From: JAGQPD01 sp020426865
Lineage (GTDB): Bacteria; Planctomycetota; Planctomycetia; Pirellulales; Pirellulaceae
Assembly: GCA_041399065.1 (NCBI GenBank)
Contig: JAWKTN010000002.1
Coordinates: 1 to 64,000, forward strand
Direction: 5' to 3'
Length of the DNA stretch: 64,000 bases
Shown: positions 25,921 to 35,700 of the stretch, piece by piece
How positions within the stretch are numbered: the stretch's first letter is position 1
Layout of the letters: every line of letters begins with the position of its first letter
Notes under the pieces: model-generated
Databases searched by the model: none
The model's input: the letters and a program-made list of their open reading frames with translations, nothing else
Told to the model about the DNA's origin: nothing
Position numbers and translations under genes: made by a program

Positions 25921-26178
25921 TAGTGCCGATCGAAGCCGCATGCGGCGTTGAAAGGCAAGACGGTTTGAGAACTTCGATGAGTTTTTTCTTTCGGCGGTAG
26001 ACTACAACCTCTCAAAAGCGCAGGCGTTAGGCGACACCGGATAAACGCTGCGACAAGCGGCATGACCGAAGGCAAGCGTTAACACGGCGGGCATGGACGA
26101 TCGCGGCGCCCGGATGGCTGGAATCGGATTCGGGCGGTGGATAAAATGAAGCTGCCTGATTTTTGAAAGGAATTTGTT

Positions 26179-26376
26179 GTGCCAAGGAAGATTCGCGAAC
26201 TCATCGCTGATTTGAAAGCCGCAGGCTTCGAGGATCGCGGAGGAATGGGTAGCCATCGAAACTTTGTCCATCCGAAAGTTGCAAAACCAGTTACGATTTC
26301 AGGGAACGCTGGCGACGATGCGAAGAAATACCAGGAACGTGCGGTAAGCAAAGCGATCGAGGAGTCCAAGTCATGA
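26179..26376 (+). CDS. hicA: HicA mRNA interferase toxin
   Basis: A 65-residue toxin starting at GTG with AAAGGA upstream. The double-stranded RNA-binding-like fold is clear: KIRELIADLKAAGFEDRGGM, GSHRNFVHP with the catalytic His near residue 26, and KPVTISGNAGDDAKKYQER. HicA cleaves mRNA and is neutralised by HicB, whose start overlaps the hicA stop (ATGA). The gene looks intact. Confidence 0.92.
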   Translation: MPRKIRELIADLKAAGFEDRGGMGSHRNFVHPKVAKPVTISGNAGDDAKKYQERAVSKAIEESKS

Positions 26377-26621
26377 ATACTGGTGCTAGATACGTAAAAA
26401 TAGTCGAGTGGTCCGACGACGATCAATGCTTCGTCGGCAGTTGCCCTGGCCTCTTTTACGGCGGATGCCACGGGGACGATGAAAAATCTGTCTTCGCTGA
26501 GCTCTGCCAGATCGTCGAAGAGACCGTCAAGCTGTATGAAGCGGAAAGGCGCCCCTTGCCGCCAGCCACATCTGGGTACGATTGGGCAAATACGATTGTG
26601 AATACAACTACGACCAGTTGA
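26373..26621 (+). CDS. hicB: HicB antitoxin
   Basis: An 82-residue antitoxin overlapping hicA by four bases. The degraded RNase H-like HicB core is visible: YVKIVEWSDDDQCFVGSCPG, GGCHGDDEKSVFAELCQIVEE. The C-terminus is short and lacks an obvious DNA-binding domain, as in many compact HicB proteins. Confidence 0.9.
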   Translation: MNTGARYVKIVEWSDDDQCFVGSCPGLFYGGCHGDDEKSVFAELCQIVEETVKLYEAERRPLPPATSGYDWANTIVNTTTTS

Positions 26622-26716
26622 GGATCTGCCTGTAGTCGACAGGGTTCAATGCCCCAAATCCAACGCCGGTTCGAACTGTATTCCGTGGTGAGCGGTCATC
26701 AGTAACGCCTGAGTTA

Positions 26717-26932
26717 GTGTGTCAGCAGGGCCTAACGCCGAAAGGTTCGAATGGTGATCTGCTGCGTCATGTTACTTCGAATCAGGCTGACACTGGTTTC
26801 ATCTCGACGTCAATTCGGCCGCGGATTGCGAAGGAATTCGCCGGTAATAACGGCTACACCTACGTCATTCGGACGAAGAACGGCGTTGATGTAAACTTTT
26901 CTCGGCCAGCGAGTTGTCGAGACGAAGCCTAA
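26717..26932 (+). pseudogene. C-terminal fragment of an ADP-ribosyltransferase-like toxin
   Basis: A 71-codon frame whose core matches the second half of pierisin/scabin-like ADP-ribosyltransferase domains: LLRHVTSNQADTGFISTSI, where STS is the conserved strand motif, then AKEFAGNNGYTYVIRTKNGVDVN. The N-terminal Arg-containing strand and the C-terminal catalytic Glu motif are not present. It is probably the stump of a polymorphic toxin. Its stop lies within the second copy of the 27-bp repeat. Confidence 0.5.
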
Positions 26933-26935
26933 CGC
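26909..26935. repeat. 27-bp repeat, copy 2
   Basis: Copy of the repeat at 23124-23150 (ending gagacgaagcctaacgc, two mismatches). Here it provides the last codons and stop of the ADP-ribosyltransferase fragment. Confidence 0.7.
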
Positions 26936-27126
26936 AGGCCTTGTGCCAAAGCAAGCCTCGCCCGCGCCGCACCTCAGAGGTATTGTCAAGAGTTGTGGAA
27001 GGGCCTAAAACATCGGCCCGGCTGTTCGATGACTGCTTGTGGTCACTTCCTGGATTCGCTTGTCCGGAACAGAAGTGAACTCAAGATAAAGCAAATGGCT
27101 GTCCCAACTCCGATGCAACGTTGAAA

Positions 27127-27171
27127 CCGGGCCCTTCGGGCCCGGCAGGGGTCGTGAAGGGCCTTCGGCCC
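27127..27171 (-). terminator. Two hairpins downstream of the asnB operon
   Basis: A perfect stem ccgggcccttcgggcccgg (27127-27145) with a TTCG-type loop and a second hairpin gggccttcggccc (27159-27171) lie 40-80 bases after the asnB stop. There is no T tract, so they may act as transcript-stabilising or rho-assisted terminators. The interval 26936-27126 holds no gene that I can support. Confidence 0.55.
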
Positions 27172-27210
27172 AGGGGACGGCGAGCGACGGTGTGGGTGGC
27201 CGATTCCCGT

Positions 27211-29133
27211 TCAATCGACGGTTGGCAGTGGGACACGGTCAACAAATTGGCCGTGCAACATATGCAATTGCAAAGCGTGATTGATAATAATGTCGTTGCG
27301 CCGCGCTAGGGTCCCATCCGTCTCGGACCAGGCCGCTGTAATGAACCGATGCAGTGCCTGATGGCTGAAGAATCCAACGTCTCGCACGCGATCATCGGTC
27401 AGCCAATGCCCGATCATTTCTTGCACGGCGTTCCGCTTGACGGGATCGGTGTGGGCAGGCGGTGCCATGAACGCAAACTTTTTGCGTTCGTACAATTCCC
27501 GCGGCAAGACGTGGATCATCGCCTCACGCAGCACCCATTTCTCGACGCCGTTCCGAATGCGGATCTCCGGAGGGATCGTCGCAGCGTATTCGGCCAGATG
27601 GTGATCCAGAAACGCTGGGCGAGCCTCCATGCTGTTGGCCATATCCATGCGGTCGCCGCCCCAAGTGAGGATCTGTCCCTCGAGCATCGTCTTGCTCCAG
27701 GTGTACTGCGAAATATCCAAACGATTCCGACCGCGCACTTGATCCGGATCGATCGACCGTGCGACCTCCCCCACCGGATCGTATTCGCACAACAGCTGTT
27801 GCATGCCTGGGGACAACAACGGACGGACTCGACGCAGCGTCAGCATCCACGGCTGGATCCATGACGGCGTAAATCCACAGAGGTCCTGCCAACTTTCATG
27901 TTGCAGGTCTTCTTCGGCCAGGATCGCTCCGGCAAAAATTCCTCCTTCGTCATCGCGTCCGAGCCAATCGCGTTTGAAAAATGGATAACCACCGAACAGT
28001 TCGTCGGAGCCTTCGCCGGTCACGACGGCCTTGTAGTTGCACGCCCGGACCCGACGGCTCATGTGCCATTTGGCGACGGCCAGCGTGTTGTAGAACGTCC
28101 GTTCGGCGTGCCACGTCGCACGTTCAAAAGCGGGTCCGTAGAGTTCCTTTTCTGTCAGCCGTAACAGCTCTTGTTCGGCGCCGGTTCGTTGTGCCATCAG
28201 TTTGGCAATCGGCGATTCATCGTATTCGTCGCTGTCAAAGGCGATCGTAAACGCCTTGACGGGGGCCTGTTGCAGTGTCGTCGCCAGCCCCAGGATCGAA
28301 CAACTATCAATGCCACCCGAAAGGTAGCAGCCGACAGGCACATCGGCTTCCAACCGAGTCGCCACGGCGTCAATCAATCGTTCTTGGACTCCTTCCACAT
28401 ACACCGTTGGATCGGCGGGCGTGTCATGGTGCTGAGGAAACGTAAAATCCCACCAGCGGTGCGTTGCCACCGACAGTCGATCGCGGTCCTCACGCTCGAC
28501 CACCAGCATATATCCCGGCAACAGCGATTCGACTCCCTCAAAGGCCGTCGTACCGGGCACCATAACTTGCATCATCTGGTGCAGTGCGGCCTTAGGACAC
28601 AACCGCGGCCGCATCTCCGGATGTTGCAAGATCGCCTTGATTTCGGACCCCCACACAATTCCATGTCGCAACCTGGCGAAGTATAGCGGCTTGATGCCGA
28701 ATCGGTCGCGGACCAACACCAACCGTTGTCGCGTTGCGTCGAACAGCACGACGGCAAATTCGCCCCGCAGCTGTTCCACAAATGACAATCCATGCTTCTG
28801 GTAAAGTGGTAGCGTAATGGCACTGTCACTCTTACCGTGGCAGACGTACGATTCACACGCCAATTTGGTGCGGATTTGCTTATAGCCGTAAAGTTCTCCG
28901 TTGACGGTGGCCGCGAGGGATCGATCGGGACTCACAATTGGTTGGTGACCGCAATCCAAGCCGATGATCGACAATCGGGTATGCCCCATGGCAATACCAT
29001 GATCGAGAACCAGGTGACTTCCTCGCTCGTCTGGCCCTCGATGGTGGAGCACATCGAGCATTCGGTCCAGGGTAAACCGCATTTCACGTTCACTGTTGCC
29101 AGCGAGGTCCCAAAAGCCTGTGATGCCGCACAT
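27211..29133 (-). CDS. asnB: Asparagine synthetase (glutamine-hydrolysing)
   Basis: A 640-residue enzyme. Cys2 (MCGITGF) is the glutaminase nucleophile, with HHRGPDERG, TVNGELYG and FGIKPLYF in the N-terminal glutamine amidotransferase domain. The synthetase domain has the PP-loop SGGIDSC (about residue 270) and VTGEGSDELFGGYPFF. It makes asparagine from aspartate, glutamine and ATP, or a related amide. It ends a five-gene minus-strand cluster, 16 bases after the carbamoyltransferase gene. A biosynthetic rather than purely housekeeping role is possible because of its neighbours. Confidence 0.93.
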   Translation of the reverse strand: MCGITGFWDLAGNSEREMRFTLDRMLDVLHHRGPDERGSHLVLDHGIAMGHTRLSIIGLDCGHQPIVSPDRSLAATVNGELYGYKQIRTKLACESYVCHGKSDSAITLPLYQKHGLSFVEQLRGEFAVVLFDATRQRLVLVRDRFGIKPLYFARLRHGIVWGSEIKAILQHPEMRPRLCPKAALHQMMQVMVPGTTAFEGVESLLPGYMLVVEREDRDRLSVATHRWWDFTFPQHHDTPADPTVYVEGVQERLIDAVATRLEADVPVGCYLSGGIDSCSILGLATTLQQAPVKAFTIAFDSDEYDESPIAKLMAQRTGAEQELLRLTEKELYGPAFERATWHAERTFYNTLAVAKWHMSRRVRACNYKAVVTGEGSDELFGGYPFFKRDWLGRDDEGGIFAGAILAEEDLQHESWQDLCGFTPSWIQPWMLTLRRVRPLLSPGMQQLLCEYDPVGEVARSIDPDQVRGRNRLDISQYTWSKTMLEGQILTWGGDRMDMANSMEARPAFLDHHLAEYAATIPPEIRIRNGVEKWVLREAMIHVLPRELYERKKFAFMAPPAHTDPVKRNAVQEMIGHWLTDDRVRDVGFFSHQALHRFITAAWSETDGTLARRNDIIINHALQLHMLHGQFVDRVPLPTVD

Positions 29134-29149
29134 GCGTTGTCAGCTCCTT

Positions 29150-30229
29150 TCAAAAACCACTGATGTGGTCGAGCCGATCCAAGACACACGTCAACAATGC
29201 CTGTCGCACGAAGACGGCCCCGGCAGCTTGGGCGAAGTAGAGATTGTGTTCCGTTTCGTCCAATTCCACGGACAGTTCGTCACGCCGAGCCAATGGGTGC
29301 ATGACGACCGCGCCCGGCTTCAAATGGCTCTTTGGCGATAGCTTGTAGCGGCTGCCCAGCCGTCGATAACTATCGCCTAGAAAGGCAATCGAATTCATAT
29401 AGATCACGTCCAGGTCGTCAATCACGCTTTGAACGTCGTTGGTTATGTCCAGCGGAATCGGCGATTCCTCGATCGGCTCGGAAAGATCCAGTCCCACGGG
29501 ATCGGCCATTTCCGAAATGAGCGTGATATGCGATACCGAATGCGTGAACATCAAGGCAATGCGTAAAAAGCTCTTCACGGCGCGCATCGAACCAGGCGTA
29601 CCAATAATGCCCAGGTGAATCTGCTTGTCGCGCGGACACGCCTCCGTGCAGAGCTCCGGGCGCCATTTCAACAAGGCATACCAGTCGATCAGGGCTTGGG
29701 TCGGATGGTGACCACTGCCGTTACCGGCGTTGATCAGAGGTCGTTCGAGGTTCTTGCGGATTTCATCAAGGCTATTCGTATCTGGATGGCGCATGATGAC
29801 CACGTCCCCGTACGTGTTGAACATCTCGCCGATGTCAGCGAGCGATTCCCCTTTGGCGATGCCGGTCACTTGTCCGTCGGGCACCGAGAGCACCTTGCCG
29901 TCGAGCCGCAAGACGGCGCTTTCGAACGACAGCCGCGTGCGCGTGCTTGCTTCGAAGAATGCCGTAATAGCGATTTTGCCGTCCAGAGGTTTATCAATTT
30001 CCACGTTGCGAGTTTCCAGCAATGCCGCCAGTTGAGCGATCCCGACCACCGTTTCGCGATCGAATTGGCGAGGGTGCAGAATCGACCTGCCGGACAACCG
30101 TTCCAATACGGACCGCTGGAGTTGCCCGTCGCAAGCTTCGAGCAATCGGCGGGGATCGAGCTGTTTTCCTTTCGAATTCGTCGCGAATTTGGCGACACCG
30201 GCACGTTTCGATTTAAGCTTGGTATTCAT
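29150..30229 (-). CDS. pyrB: Aspartate carbamoyltransferase
   Basis: 359 residues from the ATG at 30229. The carbamoyl-phosphate loop FFEASTRTRLSFE (STRTR at 95-99), the HHPTQALID motif (HPTQ at 175-178) and the aspartate-side MHPLARRDEL element are present. The family is usually near 310 residues; the extra length is a basic 45-residue N-terminal extension. It condenses carbamoyl phosphate with aspartate, the first committed pyrimidine step. No other pyr gene is nearby. It lies 16 bases before asnB, an enzyme that also uses aspartate. Confidence 0.9.
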   Translation of the reverse strand: MNTKLKSKRAGVAKFATNSKGKQLDPRRLLEACDGQLQRSVLERLSGRSILHPRQFDRETVVGIAQLAALLETRNVEIDKPLDGKIAITAFFEASTRTRLSFESAVLRLDGKVLSVPDGQVTGIAKGESLADIGEMFNTYGDVVIMRHPDTNSLDEIRKNLERPLINAGNGSGHHPTQALIDWYALLKWRPELCTEACPRDKQIHLGIIGTPGSMRAVKSFLRIALMFTHSVSHITLISEMADPVGLDLSEPIEESPIPLDITNDVQSVIDDLDVIYMNSIAFLGDSYRRLGSRYKLSPKSHLKPGAVVMHPLARRDELSVELDETEHNLYFAQAAGAVFVRQALLTCVLDRLDHISGF

Positions 30230-30234
30230 TCGCT

Positions 30235-30357
30235 TCACCAAATCTTTTTCGATCGTGAGTCGACAATCAGCATCACCAGCAATGCTGCCGCGCCCGTGCC
30301 GCAAAGCACGAGGCCACCAATGACAATGATTTGTAGAAACCAGAGTGGAAAACTCAT
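30235..30357 (-). CDS. 40-residue membrane peptide, symporter accessory type
   Basis: A small protein (MSFPLWFLQIIVIGGLVLCG, then AAALLVMLIVDSRSKKIW) with one long membrane helix and a basic end. It lies five bases after the symporter stop and five before the carbamoyltransferase start, so it is part of the operon. Small accessory peptides of this size are known beside SSS-type symporters; assigning it that role is inference from position and topology. Confidence 0.65.
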   Translation of the reverse strand: MSFPLWFLQIIVIGGLVLCGTGAAALLVMLIVDSRSKKIW

Positions 30358-30362
30358 CGCTC

Positions 30363-31838
30363 TCATCCTTCCCTCGTCGACGACTCTGCGATCGCTGGCC
30401 GAGAAAGTTGCGCAAACTCGAATTGGGCCGGACTTAACATGGTGCATACGGCAAACACGACACCCGAAGTCGCCGCACCGATCAACGACGCGACGAACCA
30501 GCCAATCTGCACGTAAGCGACTAGGCCACATGCACTGCCAATAACCATTGAGCAGCACGCCGCCAAGGAACTCGCCTGCCGGAAATAGAGTCCACACACG
30601 ATCGGCCAAATGCAACTGCCAACCAGCGGCCCAGCAAAAAATAGCACCGTTGCCAATGTTCCGACATTGGGCAAGGCGACTGCCCAAGCGGCAAGTCCCA
30701 ATCCCACGATGCTGATCATCGACAGCTTTCGTTTGCTCGAATCGGAAAGCTCGCGTCCACCGAGCGGTTCCAAGATGTCGTTGACCACCAGGTCGGACGT
30801 GGCGGCCAAAAGGCTGTCGATGCTCGACGCCAACGAACAGAACACGACGACAAAGACCAAGTAAGCGCCCCCTGTCCCCAGCAACGTGGCGGCAACCAAC
30901 GGGCCAACAGTATCAGGCTGGCTGATGCCAATCCCCAATGCCGGAGCGGCCAGGCCGAGAAATCCGGCCACGATCGGGACCGGCAACCACAGCAGGCCCC
31001 CTAGCGCATACGCCCGTGGTCCCACGCCCTCACGCATCGCAAACGCTCGACTCCACCAGACGTTGCTATGAAAGATTTCACCGAAACCGAACAACATGTT
31101 ATTGAACAATGCCATCAGCGCGGCAGGAAACACGACGGATAACAACATCGGCCGGCGAGTCGCCAATTGGCTATGCACATCCGCGACACTAACCTGTGTG
31201 AGGATGGCAATCGCCACAACAACTAATCCCAACAGAATGATGATGCTTTGAATGAAGTCCGTACCGATCACGGCGAACATACCACCGAACAGTGTGTAGG
31301 CCACGCAGACGCCAACGATCACTGACATGCCGACCGGATAGGGAATATCGGCGAGAACCTGCAAGAGTTTCCCACCTGCCATTGCCATCGAGATCAACCA
31401 AGTCAAAGCATAGAACAGCGAAATGCACAGGAAAGGGATGGAACCTGGCAAGCCATAGCGTCTCCGAACGAATTCGACGGCGGTAAAACCGTGTGGCATG
31501 AGCGTTCGGATGCGGCCACTCATCGGCGCGAAGGCGAACAGTCCGAAACTGGCGGTCGAGTACGCCAACGCTCCCCATACTCCCAGTTCCAGGGCAAATT
31601 GCGGCGCGAGCATCGTGGTATTGGACGTAATCCACGTGGCGACGGCGGTGGCAGTGGCAAGTGCCAACCCGACGTTGCGACCGGCGACGGCGAATCCATC
31701 GTACGTTTTGGCCTTGCGTCCCCACCACAGCCCCAGCCCGATCCACAGCACTCCGAACAAACCCAGCAACACGTAGCCAGCGGCCGGGCTCAGTACCGCC
31801 GCCGCCGGAAGAGACGCTCTCGTCAACAAGCAACTCAC
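30363..31838 (-). CDS. Sodium:solute symporter (SSS family, DUR3-like)
   Basis: 491 residues from a GTG at 31838 that overlaps the stop of the gene before it (GTGA). About 13 membrane helices. The SSS hallmarks include YDGFAVAGRNVGLALATATAVATW, WITSNTTMLAPQFALELG and the VFCSLASSIDSLLAATSDL segment. The start region and SNTT motif resemble urea/choline-like SSS members (DUR3 group), but the substrate cannot be fixed. Position suggests uptake of something processed by, or made into a product with, the two aspartate-using enzymes downstream. Confidence 0.88.
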   Translation of the reverse strand: MSCLLTRASLPAAAVLSPAAGYVLLGLFGVLWIGLGLWWGRKAKTYDGFAVAGRNVGLALATATAVATWITSNTTMLAPQFALELGVWGALAYSTASFGLFAFAPMSGRIRTLMPHGFTAVEFVRRRYGLPGSIPFLCISLFYALTWLISMAMAGGKLLQVLADIPYPVGMSVIVGVCVAYTLFGGMFAVIGTDFIQSIIILLGLVVVAIAILTQVSVADVHSQLATRRPMLLSVVFPAALMALFNNMLFGFGEIFHSNVWWSRAFAMREGVGPRAYALGGLLWLPVPIVAGFLGLAAPALGIGISQPDTVGPLVAATLLGTGGAYLVFVVVFCSLASSIDSLLAATSDLVVNDILEPLGGRELSDSSKRKLSMISIVGLGLAAWAVALPNVGTLATVLFFAGPLVGSCIWPIVCGLYFRQASSLAACCSMVIGSACGLVAYVQIGWFVASLIGAATSGVVFAVCTMLSPAQFEFAQLSRPAIAESSTREG

Positions 31839-32473
31839 GAACCACCGCCTCCGATCGGGTGCCGCTCTAGTGACACCGCCTGCGGATACCAAGTGCCCCG
31901 TACAATCACACCAAGCATGATCACAACGACGACCAGTCCAATGGCAAAGAGCAGCAGGGCCTGCGAGAGCGAATAGTGCGAGACTTGAACGACGATTGCT
32001 TTCTGGGACCGAGCGATCTGGCGTTGCGATGTATCATGTGCAAGGACATGAAACGCATATTCACCGTTTTCCAGACCGGACAGAAAAGCCTGTGTCTGGC
32101 TTCCCTCGTAGTAGACGGCGTCGGAATCATTGGCCTCGACGATCCGATATGATCCGGAAGCTGGCACAGGCTCCCACCGCAAAGTGGCATGCCCAGCGTC
32201 GCTGTGAATGGGGGATTCGCCGATAAACGCCAGGTCGAGCAAACGGGCGGACACCTTATCTGGCAGTGTGTTCACTAACGGTGTGTCGTCCGGCGCCTTA
32301 CCGACCGACGGATCTTGCCCAAAGACAGGCAGCACCTGAAGTGAGATCACCAGCAGCGACGCGAGTATTCCCAGGCTGCTGGCGTTCGTGTTTGCCTTGC
32401 GGCAAATACTCACGATTTCTCCGTCTGGATGAGCGTATTCGAACCGGCCAGTTAGTAGCCTAACATATTTCAC
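31835..32473 (-). CDS. Exported FN3-like membrane protein
   Basis: A 212-residue protein with an N-terminal hydrophobic export segment (LGILASLLVISLQVLPVFGQ, about residues 34-53), an Ig/fibronectin III-like domain (LRWEPVPASGSYRIVEAND, AFLSGLENGEYAFHVLAHD) and a C-terminal membrane helix (ALLLFAIGLVVVVIMLGVIV). It starts the operon and overlaps the symporter gene by four bases. A substrate-handling or assembly role for the transporter is possible. Confidence 0.65.
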   Translation of the reverse strand: MKYVRLLTGRFEYAHPDGEIVSICRKANTNASSLGILASLLVISLQVLPVFGQDPSVGKAPDDTPLVNTLPDKVSARLLDLAFIGESPIHSDAGHATLRWEPVPASGSYRIVEANDSDAVYYEGSQTQAFLSGLENGEYAFHVLAHDTSQRQIARSQKAIVVQVSHYSLSQALLLFAIGLVVVVIMLGVIVRGTWYPQAVSLERHPIGGGGS

Positions 32474-32759
32474 CAGCGGCGCAAACCGCGACGATTCGGA
32501 GCAATACGAGCAGTGGGCGGGTCGGCGCCAAACGCTCGAATAGCGACGCGCTCACGCAGGTTGGAAACGGAAAGCAGCCTGACCTCTGCGAGCCGAGCCG
32601 ATTTCGGGCAGCGTTCGTTACGCGGCGGTAATCTTGTACCGGGCGTTTTTCGAACGGAAAACAGGGTTGGCCCGCGGTACCGATGAAGCTCGACTCGGAG
32701 AAGTCAAGCTGCCATCTGTGCTCGGGGCCGCTACGCCCTCCCCGCAGCTTCGATCGCCC

Positions 32760-35700
32760 TTACCAATCACGATTTCGCACATCCTCGATCGAACTCAGCG
32801 ATTCCTGTTCGACCCAGTAGCCGAACGGCCAGACCGTCGTCACCCAGTAGCGATACTGCATGGCACTATCGTTGCCCGAGCCACCTTCGAGTGTATCCTT
32901 TCGGCCGTCGTTGCCACCGTTGAGGTGATCGTCGCCACTGCTACCGACCAGTCTGTCGGCGCCAACGTCACCGTACAGCAGGTCGTTGCCACTGCCACCG
33001 TTGAGGTAGTCGTTGCCAGCGTGGCCATACAGTTGGTCACGTCCCCCTTCTCCATAAATCGTATCGTTCCCCTCGTTTCCATAGAGCAGGTCGTCGCCAT
33101 TGCCGCCGTAGAGCGTGTCATTGCCGGCACCAGCGAAGATGGAGTCGTTGCCGTCGCCACCGTACAAGGTGTCGGCGGCCGAGCCACCGTACAGTTGGTC
33201 ATTGCCAGTGCCGCCGTACATAGCGTAGTTCCTCATACCGGTCGTCCGTTCAATCGTATACAGCACGTCATTCCCAGCTTCGCCATACAAGTAGTCCCAG
33301 GCACCTCTTAACTGATCGTTACCATTGCCACCGTACATTCGATCGATGCCATGCGGGTTGCCATTGATCCAGTCGTAACCAGCGGGACCGCCCTCGATCC
33401 AATCGTCGCCATCGCCGCCGTAAAGCCAATCGTTCCCTTTGCCACCGTAGAGCGAATCATTACCTGCTCCGCCTCGCAACGTTACGTCACCAAAACCAAA
33501 CAGTCGTGCATCCAGTCGATTGTTTCCGGCACCACCGATTAACTCGGCCCGCTCGACGCTGCTGTAGCTATCGCTTCCTTGTCCGGTCAGGCCGGTGTTG
33601 CTGAGCGTAAAGTTCACATCACCCTCGGCACCGAGCAGATCGTTGCCCGCGCCGCCATCGATAATGTCACTGCCGCCAGCGGACCAGAGGGCGTCATCGC
33701 CGTCGCCACCGCGAAGCGTCACGCTGCCAGAAAACTTGCGCGCATCGAGCGTGTTGTTCGCGGCATTTCCGATCAGCTCCGCTCGCTCGAACCCGACGAC
33801 CAGCTGCGTTCGATCGTCAATCCGCAATTCAGAGTCGGTAAGCCACATGCTCGTCTCCTCGGCAATCAGCTCCGCACGAAGTCGATCTACGCCGTCGCCA
33901 CCGCTGAGCGTCGCCGAACCTTGGAAGATGCCGATATCGACAAAGTCGTTTCCAGCCCCTGCTTCAACCGTGACGTCCATTATGGCATTCTTGCCAAAGT
34001 CAACTCGCACCGTGTCGTTTCCTGCCAACGCCTGCACGCCAACGACTTCGATCTCCAGCTGATTTGCCTGGCTCGACTTACCATTGATCGTCACATCAAC
34101 TCGCGGCGTCCCGCCATTGGCATCGGGGACGAGAGCGATACTGATGTTGTCACTGTCTACGGTGCCATTGACGACGTAGGCATCCCTCGTCCCATTGCCA
34201 CCAACAACGATATCCAATCCCGAAGTGTGATAGGTGGTATCGTCACCTTCTCCGCCGACCAGTCGATCTGTCCAAGGGCTGCCTGTCAATTGGTCGTCGC
34301 CCAGTCCGCCGTCGAGCACATCGACGCTGACAACCTGCTTAGGCAGTACGTCATTCTGAGTAGTATTGATGACGGCCAATTCATTTTGCAGTTCCACGTC
34401 ATGCAATACGAGTTCATCCCGTTTGGCACGCAGGCCTGGCAAGCGATAGTCGTTCCCATCGGCCGCTTCCAGAACCGCGATCCGTTCCGTCAGGTCGTTT
34501 ATCTCACTTTGGTTACCGGGGCTCTCCACGTTGATGATGTCGTTTTCGCGTTCGAGGAGCTTCGAATACACTTCGCGCCAGTCGTCGGTCGCTTCGAGTG
34601 CGTCGACCAGGCTATCCGCGCTGAGGGCAAATAGCTGATCGTTACCGTCACCGCCGAAGATGAAGTCACGTCCGGTGCCACCAACAATATAGTCGTCCCC
34701 TTCGTCACCGATCAGCGTATCGCCAAGGGCGCCGCCGTGGATCGTATCGTTGCCCATGCCACCGAAGATGATATCGACACCGTCGCCGCCATTTAAGGTG
34801 TCATCGCCGGCGTCTCCGTAGATCATGTCGCCCAGTAGTCCGACACCAGCATCGATCGTATCGTTACCATTGCCTCCTCGCGAAACGTCGGTACCTTCCT
34901 CGCCGTTGAGATCATCATCCCCATCATCGCCGTACAGCGCGTCGTTCGATCCACCACCTCGCAGCGTATCGCTTCCATCACCACCACGAAGGATATCTCG
35001 ACTGCTACCGCCGATGAGCATGTCGTCGCCGGCCCCACCCAGCAATTCATTGCGACTTTCGGCACCGATCAGTGTATCGTCCCCTTCGCCGCCGTCGAGT
35101 TGTAGCACGTTGACATCAAAGTTACCGATGGCTTCGATGTGATCGTCGCCGCCCATGCCGCTGACACGGAGCTGTTCAATGTCACGATCCGTGATCGATT
35201 CCGGAAACCGGAAGCGAAACGTGGCGTTCTGAGCGTTGGTAATCCGAAACACGCCATTGGACAATTGCTGGACAGTGAACACGTCGGCGTTTTCGGTTCC
35301 GAGGATTTCGACAGTATCACGGTGAGGACCACCTAGCATTTGGTCGACTGCCGCATCGCCGTCAATCAAGAACCCGTACTGGATCCGGTCATTCCCGGCT
35401 TGACCGAAGACGTAGTCGGTGCCATTGCCGCCACGCAAAATATCGTCGCCGGCGCTGCCATAGAGCCGGTCCACCCCGTCTCCACCGTCGAGGAAATCGT
35501 CCCCTATGTTTCCGGTCAATTGATCGTTACCAGCGCCACCAATCATTTTGTCGTTGCCGGCACCACCCACGATGTAATCGTTCCCGGCGCCACCGTCGAG
35601 ATGGTCATCGCCATCGTAGCCAATAATGCGGTCGTTATTACTGCCGCCAGTAATAAAATCGTTACCGGCATTGCCGACGAGAATTGCCTTGCCCGACCCG

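Noticed and set aside
26017..26080. attC-like site (gcgttaggc ... aagcgttaac) before hicA
   Set aside because: A palindrome AACGCT.GC/GCAAGCGTT exists, but the outer boxes do not meet the RYYYAAC/GTTRRRY rule together.
27005..27309. Short frames between the toxin fragment and asnB
   Set aside because: They read through the GC-rich hairpins and the asnB 3' end; no support.
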